DNA of 64,000 nt from Aliivibrio wodanis (GCA_000953695.1 LN554846.1:124001-188000), one strand, 5' to 3'. Numbered from the stretch's first letter, positions 1 to 9,383 are shown. Translations and numbers: made by a program. Notes: generated from the sequence alone by a model not told the origin.

Positions 1-80
1 CTTTCTAACAGTGCCGAGATCAAACTCGACTTACCAGCACCACTTGGCGCTGACACAATATAAAGTGTACCTTTACTCAT
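1..80 (-). CDS. gmk: Guanylate kinase, N-terminal fragment (cut by window edge)
   Basis: The reverse strand reads MSKGTLYIVSAPSGAGKSS and runs off the window start. The P-loop SAPSGAGKSS at residues 9-18 is the diagnostic guanylate kinase N-terminus (GMP + ATP to GDP + ADP, purine nucleotide metabolism, cytosolic). Only about 26 residues are visible, so nothing can be said about the rest. The gene is divergent from psiE; the 233-bp space between them is A+T-rich and shows no element I can name. Confidence 0.9.
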   Translation of the reverse strand, partial: MSKGTLYIVSAPSGAGKSSLISALLE

Positions 81-313
81 GATAGATTCTCTTGGGAGTT
101 ATGGCATTGCTCTTTAAATTACTCTTAAAAGACAAAATAAAGATGAATGCGAAGCATAGAAAATTGGGTGGCGAAGAATAGCACAATCAACAATTAATTT
201 GAATGAAATAAATACGCTAATTGAAATAATAATTTTGTGTTAATTCAGCTTGGCACTATCATTAGAGCTTACCAAATCAATTCCCATCTTTTTATTATAG
301 TGGATAGCCCTTT

Positions 314-742
314 ATGCCTTCTCATTTACCTAAATCGTTTAGTAAACCATTTCTGAAAGTTTTCCATATATTGGAAGCGATACTGTTAGTCGCAATTACC
401 TTAGCGACTCTCTTTGCCATGGTAAATGAATTTATCCATGTATTTTCAGTAAGGCAGATCCAATTGACCGATATCTTATTGATGTTTATCTATCTTGAAG
501 TCTTGGCAATGGTGCAGCAATTTGTGATGAACGGTAAAATCCCAGTTCGTTATCCTATCTATATCGCAATGATGGCAATCGCTCGCTACATCACTTTAGG
601 TATGAAGGAATTAGACGCGGTATTGGTCGTATGGTTAGCATTAGCTGCCTTTATTTTAGCCGCGGCGACACTATTGATCCGAGTCGGTCATCACTATTGG
701 CCGTATGAAGCACACCAGAAAAGCAAGCAATACGATGAATAA
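314..742 (+). CDS. psiE: PsiE-like phosphate-starvation-inducible membrane protein
   Basis: A 142-residue protein with about four hydrophobic segments (roughly residues 18-42, 52-70, 78-95 and 100-122), the size and topology of the PsiE family (E. coli PsiE is about 136 residues). The conserved central stretch around ELVAM-type LEVLAMVQQF and the YIAMMAIARY segment fit the family. The biochemical role is unknown; in E. coli the gene responds to phosphate starvation and cAMP-CRP. I see no convincing Pho box upstream. It is monocistronic, between gmk (divergent) and a chemoreceptor gene. Confidence 0.8.
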   Translation: MPSHLPKSFSKPFLKVFHILEAILLVAITLATLFAMVNEFIHVFSVRQIQLTDILLMFIYLEVLAMVQQFVMNGKIPVRYPIYIAMMAIARYITLGMKELDAVLVVWLALAAFILAAATLLIRVGHHYWPYEAHQKSKQYDE

Positions 743-873
743 AACAGAGCGCTAAATCAAAATTATTAGAGATGATGCGTTCAAACTTATAGAAAAGTCG
801 GCTTACTCACAGATATTCCCTACTCTCAAGGCATGATGTTATTTACAAAAAGTAATCATAAGTAGGTACATTA

Positions 874-2553
874 ATGTCAATCGCATTTAAAAGTAGAACC
901 AAATTACAGCTTCTAACAGTGATACCTCTTATCACGATCACGGCTTTAGTTACTTTGGTCTATTACTGGAGTGGAATAAAGAGTGTCGACATAGAAGCCG
1001 AAGAGTATCGTTCAGAGTTAGTCGAAACAAAAAAAAGTGAATTACAAGCATATTTAATGATGGGGGTTACTGCTGTTAGTGAACTCTATGAGTCTGATAT
1101 TAATGGTGAGAATAAGGCTCAAGCGAAAGCGATATTAAAAGCTATGCGTTTTGAAAGTGATGGTTATTTCTTTGCTTATGACTCTCAAGGAGTGAACACT
1201 CTCCATGCAATTAAACCGCAATTAGAAGGGAAAAATCTTTATAGTTTAAAAGATGAAAATGGTGTTCCCGTGATTGCGGGTTTGATTGATGCCTCTAAAA
1301 GCGGAGATGGTTTTCTCTATTTCTCTTGGCATAAACCTTCTATTGATAAACAAGCTCCGAAGCTAGGTTATGCGGAATATATGCCAAAATGGGATTGGGT
1401 GTTAGGAACTGGTATTTATATTGATGATATTGACCAACAAGTATCTATGTACCGAACAGATAGAGAGAATCAACTTAGAGATCATACGCTTTCGGCTATT
1501 GGATTATCATCTATCGGGTTGATATTAACTATTGTTATGGTGAGTTTTATTGTCGCAAAGGGCATTGCACCACTGCAGCATATAGCCGATTCATTAAAGG
1601 ATGTTGCTGCGGGTGACGGTGATTTAACCGCGAGATTAAAAATAGAAAGCCAAGATGAAATCGGAGAGGTTGCACAAGCATTCAATGAATTTATGGATAA
1701 ACTCCATCCTTTAATTAAAGAGATACGCTCGTCAGCAGAAGCCGTTAAGCAAGCAGCAAATGATCTAGATAATCAAACATGTGGTGCAAATATTAAGATG
1801 CAAACGCATTGTTTAGAGACCGATAAAGTCGTTACTGCCGTTACTGAAATGAGCGCAACCTCTAGAGAAGTTGCTAATAATACCAATGCGACATCTCATG
1901 CGATCGAATCCGCAAATGTTCAAATCTCAGAAGCTCAAGAGGAAGTAGATCTAGCGATTAATGGCATTGAAACTTTAGTGAGCGAAGTGAATACAACTTC
2001 AGAGGCGATTCAAGAACTCAGTCAGCAAACAGAGAAGATTACTAATGTGCTACAAGTGATCGGTGAAATTGCAAGCCAAACAAATTTATTGGCTCTTAAT
2101 GCAGCGATTGAAGCGGCGAGAGCTGGAGAGCAGGGCCGTGGTTTTGCCGTTGTGGCTGATGAGGTCCGTTCACTAGCAAGTAGAACCCAAAATAGCACTC
2201 AAGAAATTGGTGATATGTTACAGTCATTACATGCAGGAGTTGGCTTAGCGGTTAGTACTATGAACACTAGCCAAGAGCGAGGAAATCAAACGGTTGCTGA
2301 GTCAGTACAAATTCGAGAAAGTTTGCTTGGTATTCAACAAGCGGTGAGTACGATCCAAGATATGGGGATACAAACGGCTTCAGCGGCAGAGCAGCAAAGT
2401 GTAGTAGCAGAAGATATCAATCAAAACTTAGTGGCTATTCAGCATATTGTGAATGAATTAAGTGGTAATTTACAGCAATCTGAAGTGATCAGCTCAACGT
2501 TATCAGAATCAGGTGAACAAATGACGTCTTTGGTTGGGAGTTTTAAATTGTAG
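874..2553 (+). CDS. Methyl-accepting chemotaxis protein with single Cache sensor
   Basis: A 559-residue transmembrane chemoreceptor. TM1 lies near residues 11-30, followed by a periplasmic single-Cache (sCache_2-like) domain at about 35-185, containing the typical [11 protein letters not shown] and GWVLGTGIY-like ([13 protein letters not shown]) segments. TM2 is at about 203-227, HAMP at about 228-280 and the cytoplasmic signalling hairpin at about 300-555. The hairpin tip is recognisable from [20 protein letters not shown] and [13 protein letters not shown], which contact CheA/CheW. No C-terminal CheR-docking pentapeptide is seen. sCache_2 receptors often bind small carboxylates, but the ligand here is unknown. 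It is a single gene, followed by a strong terminator shared with the convergent yicC. Confidence 0.93.
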   Translation: MSIAFKSRTKLQLLTVIPLITITALVTLVYYWSGIKSVDIEAEEYRSELVETKKSELQAYLMMGVTAVSELYESDINGENKAQAKAILKAMRFESDGYFFAYDSQGVNTLHAIKPQLEGKNLYSLKDENGVPVIAGLIDASKSGDGFLYFSWHKPSIDKQAPKLGYAEYMPKWDWVLGTGIYIDDIDQQVSMYRTDRENQLRDHTLSAIGLSSIGLILTIVMVSFIVAKGIAPLQHIADSLKDVAAGDGDLTARLKIESQDEIGEVAQAFNEFMDKLHPLIKEIRSSAEAVKQAANDLDNQTCGANIKMQTHCLETDKVVTAVTEMSATSREVANNTNATSHAIESANVQISEAQEEVDLAINGIETLVSEVNTTSEAIQELSQQTEKITNVLQVIGEIASQTNLLALNAAIEAARAGEQGRGFAVVADEVRSLASRTQNSTQEIGDMLQSLHAGVGLAVSTMNTSQERGNQTVAESVQIRESLLGIQQAVSTIQDMGIQTASAAEQQSVVAEDINQNLVAIQHIVNELSGNLQQSEVISSTLSESGEQMTSLVGSFKL

Positions 2554-2580
2554 TTTTTGAGTGGCTGCAACCAGCCTCAT

Positions 2581-2617
2581 ACAGCAAAGTTCTTAATAAT
2601 AAGGACTTTGCTGTTTT
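2581..2617. terminator. Bidirectional intrinsic terminator between MCP gene and yicC
   Basis: A stem of ACAGCAAAGT-tctt / aagg-ACTTTGCTGT around an AATAAT loop, followed by TTTT on the plus strand. The convergent yicC gene ends 17 bp further on, so the hairpin probably serves both genes. Confidence 0.75.
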
Positions 2618-2633
2618 AAGGTATTAGTAATAA

Positions 2634-3497
2634 TTACTCAATATTTTGGATCTGCTCACGCATTTGTTCGATAAGCACTTTAAGCTCAACGCCAGATGCG
2701 GTTACATCGGTGCTGATAGATTTAGACGCTAGCGTATTCGCTTCACGGTTAAACTCTTGCATCATGAAATCAAGTTTACGGCCACAAGCGCCGCCTTTCT
2801 TCATAACATTAGTGGTTTCTTTTACGTGTGAATCTAAACGATCAAGCTCTTCAGCTACGTCAGATTTTTGAGCAAGAAGAATAAGCTCTTGTTCAACACG
2901 AGAAGAATCTAATTCAATTTTCGCATCTTCAAATTTAGTTAGCAGACGGTTACGTTGCCATTCTAAAATTTCAGGCATACGTGCGCGAACTTTTGCGGCT
3001 TCTGTAGTGATCGCATCTAAACGCTGAACGATCAGTGCCTTCATGTTTTCGCCTTCGCTTGCACGCGCTTCAACAAAATCATTAACAGCCAGTTCAAATT
3101 CAGCCAATAGTTCTTTATTGATAGAATCAAAATCTTGCTCAGGCGCTTCCATCACACCTTGCCATTGCAGAACTTGGAAAGGGTTAATATTGCCTTCTCC
3201 AGATTCTGTTTTTACCCATTGCGCTGCTTTAATTACTTGACGAGCTAGGTCTTCATTGATTCTTAGTTCACTGCTTGCTGCATTATTAGCTTCAAAACGC
3301 AGGTGACATTCCACTTTACCGCGAGCAAGACGCTTACGAAAACGCTCACGTAATACAGGTTCTAAACCACGGAATTGTTCCGGCATGCGGAAATAGGTTT
3401 CTAAATAACGTTGGTTTACTGAGCGGATTTCCCACACAGCAGTTCCCCAATCGCCTTTTACTTCGCGGCGTGCGTAAGCTGTCATACTGTAGATCAT
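2634..3497 (-). CDS. yicC: YicC family endoribonuclease
   Basis: A 287-residue protein starting MIYSMTAYARRE, the conserved YicC N-terminus (SMTA.AR), with the DUF1732 C-terminal domain at about 200-287 (MKKGGACGRKLDFMMQEFNREANT, typical GRKLDFLLQE-like motif, then LIEQMREQIQNIE). The length is normal for the family. E. coli YicC has been reported as an RNase that acts in sRNA turnover. It is divergent from rph, with about 190 bp between the starts, an arrangement conserved in many gamma-proteobacteria. Confidence 0.93.
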   Translation of the reverse strand: MIYSMTAYARREVKGDWGTAVWEIRSVNQRYLETYFRMPEQFRGLEPVLRERFRKRLARGKVECHLRFEANNAASSELRINEDLARQVIKAAQWVKTESGEGNINPFQVLQWQGVMEAPEQDFDSINKELLAEFELAVNDFVEARASEGENMKALIVQRLDAITTEAAKVRARMPEILEWQRNRLLTKFEDAKIELDSSRVEQELILLAQKSDVAEELDRLDSHVKETTNVMKKGGACGRKLDFMMQEFNREANTLASKSISTDVTASGVELKVLIEQMREQIQNIE

Positions 3498-3650
3498 GTA
3501 AGCGTCCTCAAATCATCAATAGGAAGGATGATGAATAAAAATATTGGGCATACTATAGCAGATAAGCGCTTTAGGAAGTAATAGCAATCTGAGTCGCCTC
3601 AGCACATAGAAAGAAACAGACAGACGCTATGCTTTATTCTTGTACTTGGG

Positions 3651-3656
3651 TATAAT
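3651..3656 (+). promoter_or_regulatory. Putative -10 element for rph
   Basis: A perfect TATAAT lies 34 bp before the rph start codon. At 17-bp spacing the -35 position reads TATGCT, a weak match, so the promoter is proposed mainly on the -10 box and its position. Confidence 0.45.
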
Positions 3657-3689
3657 CGCCGACAATTTGTCATAATCAAGGTATCTGCC

Positions 3690-4406
3690 ATGCGTCCTAG
3701 CGGAAGAACAGCTCAGCAAGTCCGTCCAATTACTCTTACTCGTAACTTTACTGCACATGCAGAAGGGTCTGTATTAGTTGAATTTGGTAATACAAAAGTA
3801 ATTTGTACTGCAAGTGTTGAAGAAAATGTTCCTCGCTGGTTAAAAGGCAAAGGTAAAGGTTGGGTAACGGCTGAATACGGCATGTTACCTCGAGCTACTC
3901 ACACACGTAACCGTCGTGAAGCGGCAAGTGGTAAGCAAGGTGGTCGTACGATGGAAATCCAACGTCTGATCGCTCGTAGCCTACGTGCTGCGGTTGACCT
4001 AGAAGCATTAGGTGAGCAAATGATCACTGTCGATTGTGATGTTATCCAAGCGGATGGCGGTACACGTACTGCTTCTATCACAGGCGCAAGTGTTGCATTA
4101 GCAGACGCTATCAATCACATGATTGCATCGGGTAAGTTAAAAACAAACCCAATGAAAGGGCACGTTGCTGCTGTTTCTGTAGGTATCTATAAAGGCGAAG
4201 CGATTTGTGACCTTGAGTACTTAGAAGATTCAGCCGCTGATACCGACATGAACGTTGTAATGATGGAAGACGGCAAGATGATTGAAGTGCAGGGCACGGC
4301 AGAAGAAGCGCCGTTCTCTCATCAAGAATTGTTAGACATGCTGGCTCTGGCGCAACAGGGCATCAATGATATCATTGAGAAGCAGAAAGCGGCGTTGGCC
4401 GAATAA
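3690..4406 (+). CDS. rph: Ribonuclease PH
   Basis: A 238-residue phosphorolytic 3'-5' exoribonuclease that trims tRNA 3' ends, using phosphate to release nucleoside diphosphates; it acts as a cytosolic hexamer. The sequence is nearly collinear with E. coli RNase PH: start MRPSGR, then [60 protein letters not shown] and [21 protein letters not shown]. Full length, no visible damage. It is followed at once by an intrinsic terminator and a long repeat block, so it is not obviously cotranscribed with pyrE as it is in E. coli. Confidence 0.97.
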   Translation: MRPSGRTAQQVRPITLTRNFTAHAEGSVLVEFGNTKVICTASVEENVPRWLKGKGKGWVTAEYGMLPRATHTRNRREAASGKQGGRTMEIQRLIARSLRAAVDLEALGEQMITVDCDVIQADGGTRTASITGASVALADAINHMIASGKLKTNPMKGHVAAVSVGIYKGEAICDLEYLEDSAADTDMNVVMMEDGKMIEVQGTAEEAPFSHQELLDMLALAQQGINDIIEKQKAALAE

Positions 4407-4414
4407 TTGATTTT

Positions 4415-4446
4415 GATAGCTCCTGATTCAGGGGCTATTTTTTTAT
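4415..4446 (+). terminator. Intrinsic terminator after rph
   Basis: A stem TAGCTCCTG / CAGGGGCTA with an ATT-type loop, followed by a run of seven T. It begins about 10 bp after the rph stop codon. Confidence 0.8.
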
Positions 4447-4449
4447 GTG

Positions 4450-4800
4450 TTTTAAGAGCAGAGTTCAGATCGGTCGCAAGCTCCCTTGCAGAGTTCAGGG
4501 GCGATCGTTGTTATTCCAGTGTTCACAATACTGTTCCTCCCCTTGTTCACAAATGTGACTTGGTTTTCAATGCCAATATAAGGGGAGGCTAGGAGGGGTT
4601 GTAAATGATGAAGTTCGGTTTATCTGAATAACGTAAAAACAGCATAACCAACCCCCTCTAACTCCCCCTTGTATTAACTATGTTGATCTCATAGTAATAG
4701 TAATAAAAGGGGGAGAACTATTCTTTGTCGCTATGATAACAACATTCACCTCTGAACCCTGTAAGCGTAGCGACCTGAAACCTGCTCTTACCAATTTGAA
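4450..4800. repeat. Complete nested palindromic intergenic element (rph-pyrE gap)
   Basis: A full-length copy of the repeat family seen throughout the window. The left end (AGAGCAGAGTTCAGATCGGT..., with a GCAAG-ctcc-CTTGC hairpin) is an inverted match of the right end (...CTCTGAACCCTGTAAGCGTAGC). Between them lie unit C1 (CCTCCCCTTG ... AAGGGGAGG), a short conserved joint and unit C2 (ACTCCCCCTTG ... AAAGGGGGAG), each itself an inverted repeat. The same order in inverted orientation is found at about 48600-48950, with long near-identical stretches. It fills the pyrE leader; no larger gene is present here. Confidence 0.85.
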
Positions 4801-4835
4801 AGTTATAAATTTTTAACCAAAAAGAGAGAATGAAA

Positions 4836-5477
4836 ATGAAAGCATACCAGCGTGAGTTTATTGAATTTGCCCTTGAGAAAGAAGTACTAAAGTTTGGTGA
4901 GTTTACTTTAAAGTCTGGCCGTACAAGCCCATATTTTTTTAACGCTGGTCTATTCAATACCGGTCGTGACCTAGCGCGTTTAGGTCGTTTCTATGCCGCG
5001 GCATTAGTTGAATCAGGTATTGATTACGATGTGCTATTTGGCCCTGCATATAAAGGCATTCCAATCGCAACAACGACAGCTGTTGCATTGGCAGATCATC
5101 ACGATACAGACAAACCATATTGTTTTAATCGTAAAGAAGCAAAGAATCACGGTGAAGGTGGTAACCTCGTCGGTAGCGCACTTGAAGGTCGTATCATGTT
5201 AGTGGATGACGTGATCACAGCAGGTACTGCAATCCGTGAATCAATGGAAATTATTCAGGCAAACGGTGCTGATCTTGCTGGTGTTCTTGTTGCGATTGAC
5301 CGTCAAGAGAAAGGCAAAGGCGAATTATCTGCGATTCAAGAAGTAGAACGTGATTTTGGTTGTTCAATTATCTCAATCGTAAGCTTAACTGACCTTATCT
5401 CTTTCTTAGAAGAGAAAGGTGGCAATACTGAGCAACTTGAATCAGTAAAAGCGTACCGTGCTGAATTTGGTATTTAA
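4836..5477 (+). CDS. pyrE: Orotate phosphoribosyltransferase
   Basis: Converts orotate + PRPP to OMP (pyrimidine synthesis, cytosolic). The protein has 213 residues from the second of two in-frame ATGs (4830 and 4836). I prefer 4836 because it gives the family N-terminus [20 protein letters not shown] and leaves about 7 bp to the AGAGAG ribosome-binding site. The PRPP-binding loop [13 protein letters not shown] (here [13 protein letters not shown]) and the [18 protein letters not shown] segment are intact. The usual attenuator region upstream is occupied by the repeat element that ends about 35 bp before the start. Its stop codon overlaps that of the convergent ParA gene by 4 bp. Confidence 0.96.
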   Translation: MKAYQREFIEFALEKEVLKFGEFTLKSGRTSPYFFNAGLFNTGRDLARLGRFYAAALVESGIDYDVLFGPAYKGIPIATTTAVALADHHDTDKPYCFNRKEAKNHGEGGNLVGSALEGRIMLVDDVITAGTAIRESMEIIQANGADLAGVLVAIDRQEKGKGELSAIQEVERDFGCSIISIVSLTDLISFLEEKGGNTEQLESVKAYRAEFGI

Positions 5478-6217
5478 TAACACCTTTTAAGTAATGATCG
5501 GTAAGCGGTTGGCTTTGGTTCAGCCGCTTTTTTAGGATCTGGACCTATATTTGGTGGCGTCATATCTACATCTAACCAGTCTTTCATCTTTTGCCATAAA
5601 ACAGTATCTAATTCTGGATTACTGATTAAGAAACTGTTTCTTTCAGAGAACATATCCTGATATGCCTTATCCTCAGACATGCTTCCTAATAGAGGGTATT
5701 TCATGTGCTGCAATACCTTATGAACAAACTCCGTGCCTTGCTTATTCTTCTTACAGCGAGTGATAACAAAAGCCAGTTCAACTTTATTTTTCTTAAAAGC
5801 AGGGGATTTAATTAAATCCTTAATAAAGCCCAACATCGAATGCACATCTATAGGTGATGGTTGAACGGGAAATACGATCTTATCAACCATAGAAACATAC
5901 TTTTCCATTTCAAATTGACTGAAATTAGAAGGAGAATCGATAACTGTAATTTTAGTATCAGCTTCTAAGCGCAGTGCTAATGAGAAAGGCACATTAGAAG
6001 AGGGTAAAAATTTGGTTGTTCTTACGTTCTCATTTTTGCTGCCCCAGAAGTAACTGGTACCTTGAGGGTCGAGATCGATAATCTCTGTTTTTACGTTTTG
6101 ATGAGCATAAAAAGAGGCAATTGCGATAGCAAAGGTTGATTTTCCTGCCCCACCTTTACGATTAATGACAAGAACCTTTTTACATTGTGCTCGTTTATAT
6201 CCGACTAGCATGGCCAC
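5474..6217 (-). CDS. Orphan ParA/MinD-type P-loop ATPase
   Basis: A 247-residue protein of the SIMIBI/ParA class. The deviant Walker A motif [10 protein letters not shown] is at about residues 19-28, the switch I-like [11 protein letters not shown] at about 48-58 and the hydrophobic Walker B VIDSPSNF at about 92-99. There is no partner parB and no plasmid or partition gene nearby, so a role in plasmid segregation is unlikely. ParA-like orphans position polar, chemosensory or surface machinery, but I cannot assign a cargo. The C-terminal 30 residues are proline/lysine-rich ([10 protein letters not shown]), perhaps a flexible tail. Convergent with pyrE. Confidence 0.75.
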   Translation of the reverse strand: MAMLVGYKRAQCKKVLVINRKGGAGKSTFAIAIASFYAHQNVKTEIIDLDPQGTSYFWGSKNENVRTTKFLPSSNVPFSLALRLEADTKITVIDSPSNFSQFEMEKYVSMVDKIVFPVQPSPIDVHSMLGFIKDLIKSPAFKKNKVELAFVITRCKKNKQGTEFVHKVLQHMKYPLLGSMSEDKAYQDMFSERNSFLISNPELDTVLWQKMKDWLDVDMTPPNIGPDPKKAAEPKPTAYRSLLKRCY

Positions 6218-6416
6218 AGACTCTTTGTATTCAATTAATACGGATTATTAAGCAACCAATATGCCATGCAATGTGGTTGATAAAATATTTTATTTTTTAA
6301 AGTATGAACTATTACATAAAAAGTAACAATTTCATCTACCATTTTTTATTAAATAGCGCTTCTTTTGTTCAAAGTTACGAGTAAACTGAAATAAGTTATA
6401 TATTGAGGTTAAGCCC

Positions 6417-7136
6417 ATGCAAGAAAACCATAAGATTTTAGTTGTTGATGATGATGCACGCCTTCGTTCTCTATTAGAGCGTTATTTATCAGAGCAAGGC
6501 TTTCAAGTTCGTAGCGTTGCAAATAGCGAACAAATGGATCGCCTATTAGCCCGAGAAACCTTTCATTTAATGGTATTGGACTTAATGTTGCCGGGTGAGG
6601 ATGGTCTATCTATTTGCCGTCGCTTGCGTAGTAGTAATAACATGTTACCGATTTTAATGTTAACTGCGAAAGGTGATGAGATTGACCGTATTGTTGGTTT
6701 AGAGGTTGGTGCAGACGATTACCTACCGAAACCATTTAATCCTCGTGAATTACTGGCTCGTATCCGTGCAGTTTTACGCCGCCAAGTGATTGAAGCACCA
6801 GGCGCTCCAAGTGCTGAAGATAAAATGGTTGAATTTGGTGAATTTCGCTTGAATTTAGGAACACGTGAAATGTTCCGCAATGAAGAACCAATGCCATTAA
6901 CCTCTGGTGAATTTGCGGTACTTAAATCACTTGTGACTAATATGCGTGAACCAATGTCGCGTGATAAGTTGATGAACATGGCACGTGGCCGTGAATATTC
7001 AGCAATGGAACGTTCTATTGATGTTCAAATTTCTCGTCTTCGTCGTATGATTGAAGTTGATCCAAGTCGCCCTCGTTATATTCAAACGGTTTGGGGATTG
7101 GGTTATGTGTTTGTGCCAGATGGTGCAGAGGCGTAG
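6417..7136 (+). CDS. ompR: Osmolarity response regulator OmpR
   Basis: A 239-residue OmpR/PhoB-class transcription factor. The receiver domain spans 1-120, with the acidic pocket D11-D13, the phosphoacceptor D55 (VLDLMLPGEDG) and K105-region PKPF. The winged-helix DNA-binding domain spans about 135-235 and ends in RYIQTVWGLGYVFVPDG. It is essentially collinear with E. coli OmpR. The partner kinase gene envZ lies downstream but is 559 bp away, because a repeat block starts right at the ompR stop codon; in E. coli the two genes touch. Confidence 0.95.
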   Translation: MQENHKILVVDDDARLRSLLERYLSEQGFQVRSVANSEQMDRLLARETFHLMVLDLMLPGEDGLSICRRLRSSNNMLPILMLTAKGDEIDRIVGLEVGADDYLPKPFNPRELLARIRAVLRRQVIEAPGAPSAEDKMVEFGEFRLNLGTREMFRNEEPMPLTSGEFAVLKSLVTNMREPMSRDKLMNMARGREYSAMERSIDVQISRLRRMIEVDPSRPRYIQTVWGLGYVFVPDGAEA

Positions 7137-7690
7137 AGCAAGAGCAGAAGCGAGAGTCGAGGACGCTGCGCTCGAAGAGCTTAAAAGCAGGATTCAGATC
7201 GGTCGCAAGCTCCTTTGCAGGTTTCAGGGGTGATCGTTGTAATTGAAGCGTCAAAAATACAGTTCCTCCCCTTGTTCACTAATGTTACTTGATAGTAAGA
7301 GTAGAGATAAGGGGAGGCTAGGAGGGGTTGTAAATAGTATAACCAACCCCTCTAACTCCCCCTTGTATTGACTATGTCGATCTCAGGATAATAATGATAA
7401 AGGGGGAGAACCATTCTTTGTCGCTGTAACAACAGTGTTCGAAACTAGATACTATACGCTAGCGCTAACTAGACCGCTTCGCTCCTATAAGAGCAAAAAG
7501 CGAGGACTCAGGGTTCAGGTTTCAGGAAGAGCAAAAAGAAACCGAACTCAGCTCTCGCTCTTCCTGAAGCCTGCAAGCGAAGCGCCCTGAAACCTAGAAT
7601 TTACTACACCAACCATACTCGCTCTTATAGTTTCTAGCTAGCGTAGCGTATAGTCTCTAGCTCTCTTCAAATTCATCATCAAACAGAGAA
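7137..7690. repeat. Repeat block between ompR and envZ
   Basis: The 559-bp gap is almost wholly repeat. It holds a terminal module at about 7184-7235 (TTCAGATCGGTCGCAAGC...), unit C1 at about 7258-7335, unit C2 at about 7338-7425, then an inverted pair of CTAGAtACTATACGC / GCGTATAGTCTCTAG arms at about 7441-7665 enclosing CCTGAA-type modules. No gene longer than chance ORFs is visible. Confidence 0.85.
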
Positions 7691-7695
7691 CACCC

Positions 7696-9003
7696 ATGAA
7701 AAGTACCTTCGCCAGAACTCTTTTACTCCTCGCATCGCTTCTTATCGCTAGCCAAATATTCTCTTATCTTGCTGTATTCAATTACGCTTTATTACCAAGC
7801 TTGCAGCAGTTCAATCGCATTCTCGCTTATGAAGTACGCTTAATGCTAGCAGAAGATGTCACGCTTGAAGATGGCAAAAATGTGCATTTAGGCCAACCAT
7901 TACGCCGTCAATTATTAGAGCAACTTGGGGTCAGTCTTCATGATGAACATGATCCTGAAATGAAAGAGTATTACCAAGCAAGTCCGGTTGAATTTTTAAG
8001 TGAAGAGATGTCGCAAGAGCTTAACTCACCAACAGAAGTGCGCTTGATACTTGGTTCTGATAGCTACGTATTATGGATGAAGAGTGAGGCTATGCCTGAA
8101 TTTTATATGCGGATCCCACTCTCTGAGCTACAAGAAGAAGATTTTGCCCCATTATTTAGGAACAGCCTATTTATCGCCTTGTTGGTGATCCTTGGTGGCT
8201 GGGCATTTATACGGATTCAAAACCGGCCATTGATGGCTCTGCAGACCGCTGCTCGGAAAGTGGGGAAAGGAGAGATCCCAGAGCCGCTACCTGAAAAGGG
8301 AGCCTCAGAAATTCAAGCAGTAACTCGTGCTTTTAATCAGATGTCGAAAGGGATCCAGCAATTAGAGCAAGACAGAGCATTATTAATGGCAGGTGTCAGC
8401 CATGATATACGAACGCCATTAACTCGTATTCGTTTAGCGACGGAAATGATGTCACCAGCAGATGATTATTTAGCCGAAAGTATGATTAAAGACACTGAAG
8501 AGTGTAATGAGATTATCGGTCAGTTTATGGATTACCTTAAACCTGTAGCCAAACAAGATTTCATTGATGTTGATTTAAATACTATCGTTAATGAAGTGAT
8601 TTTGGCTGAAGGTGGTTATGAGCGTGAAATCAAAACTAACTTGGTTGATATACCTAAATCTATTCATGGTAATGGCGTAGGAATTAAGCGTGTGATCACC
8701 AATTTGGTCGTTAATGCCATTCGTTATGGTGGTGATTGGATTTCAGTATCTACTCGTGTGTCCGCTGATCATAAAACGGCATGGGTGATTATTGAAGATA
8801 ATGGCCCAGGTATTGATGAAGCGCAATTAGAATCGGTATTTGAACCCTTTACTCGTGGTGATACTGCTCGTGGAAGTGAAGGTACTGGCTTAGGCTTGGC
8901 GATAGTAAAACGTATTGTCGGCCAGCATCAAGGTGAAGTGAGTTTGTCGAACCGTCGAGAAGGTGGATTGAAAGTTCAGGTAGAGTTGCCGTTGGGGAGA
9001 TAA
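7696..9003 (+). CDS. envZ: Osmolarity sensor histidine kinase EnvZ
   Basis: A 435-residue inner-membrane sensor kinase that phosphorylates and dephosphorylates OmpR. TM1 is at about residues 8-30, a periplasmic region at about 31-155, TM2 at about 157-176 and HAMP at about 178-230. The DHp motif [10 protein letters not shown] carries phospho-His236. The catalytic domain has the N box ([11 protein letters not shown]), G1 (EDNGPGID) and G2 ([12 protein letters not shown]) motifs. The length and motif order match EnvZ. A plain ribosome-binding site (AGAGAA) precedes ATG 7696. Because of the repeat block upstream it may need its own promoter. Confidence 0.94.
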   Translation: MKSTFARTLLLLASLLIASQIFSYLAVFNYALLPSLQQFNRILAYEVRLMLAEDVTLEDGKNVHLGQPLRRQLLEQLGVSLHDEHDPEMKEYYQASPVEFLSEEMSQELNSPTEVRLILGSDSYVLWMKSEAMPEFYMRIPLSELQEEDFAPLFRNSLFIALLVILGGWAFIRIQNRPLMALQTAARKVGKGEIPEPLPEKGASEIQAVTRAFNQMSKGIQQLEQDRALLMAGVSHDIRTPLTRIRLATEMMSPADDYLAESMIKDTEECNEIIGQFMDYLKPVAKQDFIDVDLNTIVNEVILAEGGYEREIKTNLVDIPKSIHGNGVGIKRVITNLVVNAIRYGGDWISVSTRVSADHKTAWVIIEDNGPGIDEAQLESVFEPFTRGDTARGSEGTGLGLAIVKRIVGQHQGEVSLSNRREGGLKVQVELPLGR

Positions 9004-9375
9004 AGGGGAAGAGCAGGGGCGAGATACGAGGACGCTTCGCTCGAGGGGCGAGGAAGAGCAAAAGAGCTAGAATTTAGTTCGCTTTGATTACAGCGTGCAC
9101 AATACAGTTCCTCCCCTTGTTTACTAATGTTACTTGGTAGTAAATGTCGATATAAGGGGAGGCTAGGAGGGGTTGTAAACTAGAAACTATACGCTAACTA
9201 GACCGCTTCGCTCCTATAAGAGAAAAAGCGAGGATTCAGGTTTCAGGAAAATCAAAAGCGAGTACACCTGAAACCTGCAAGCGCAGCGCCCTGAAACCTA
9301 AAATATCACCACATCAGTCATACATGCTTTTATAGTCTCTAGTTAGCGCAGCGTATAGCCTCTAGTTCTTTCCTC
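9004..9375. repeat. Repeat block after envZ
   Basis: Begins within a few bases of the envZ stop. It contains a degenerate terminal module, unit C1 (about 9105-9172) truncated right after AGGAGGGGTTG, then a CTAGAAACTATACGC arm (about 9179-9225), CCTGAAACCTGC modules and the opposite arm (TTATAGTCTCTAGTTAGCGC, about 9331-9366). The C1-to-arm junction resembles those at 22315 and 29115. Confidence 0.8.
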
Positions 9376-9383
9376 CCAAACAT

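Noticed and set aside
4407-4592. Open frame of 61 codons after rph
   Set aside because: It lies entirely in the rph terminator and the repeat element, with no ribosome-binding site and no protein-like composition.
7015-7254. Open frames over the ompR 3' end and the following repeat (both strands)
   Set aside because: They overlap the well-supported ompR frame and consist partly of repeat sequence, so they are treated as shadows.
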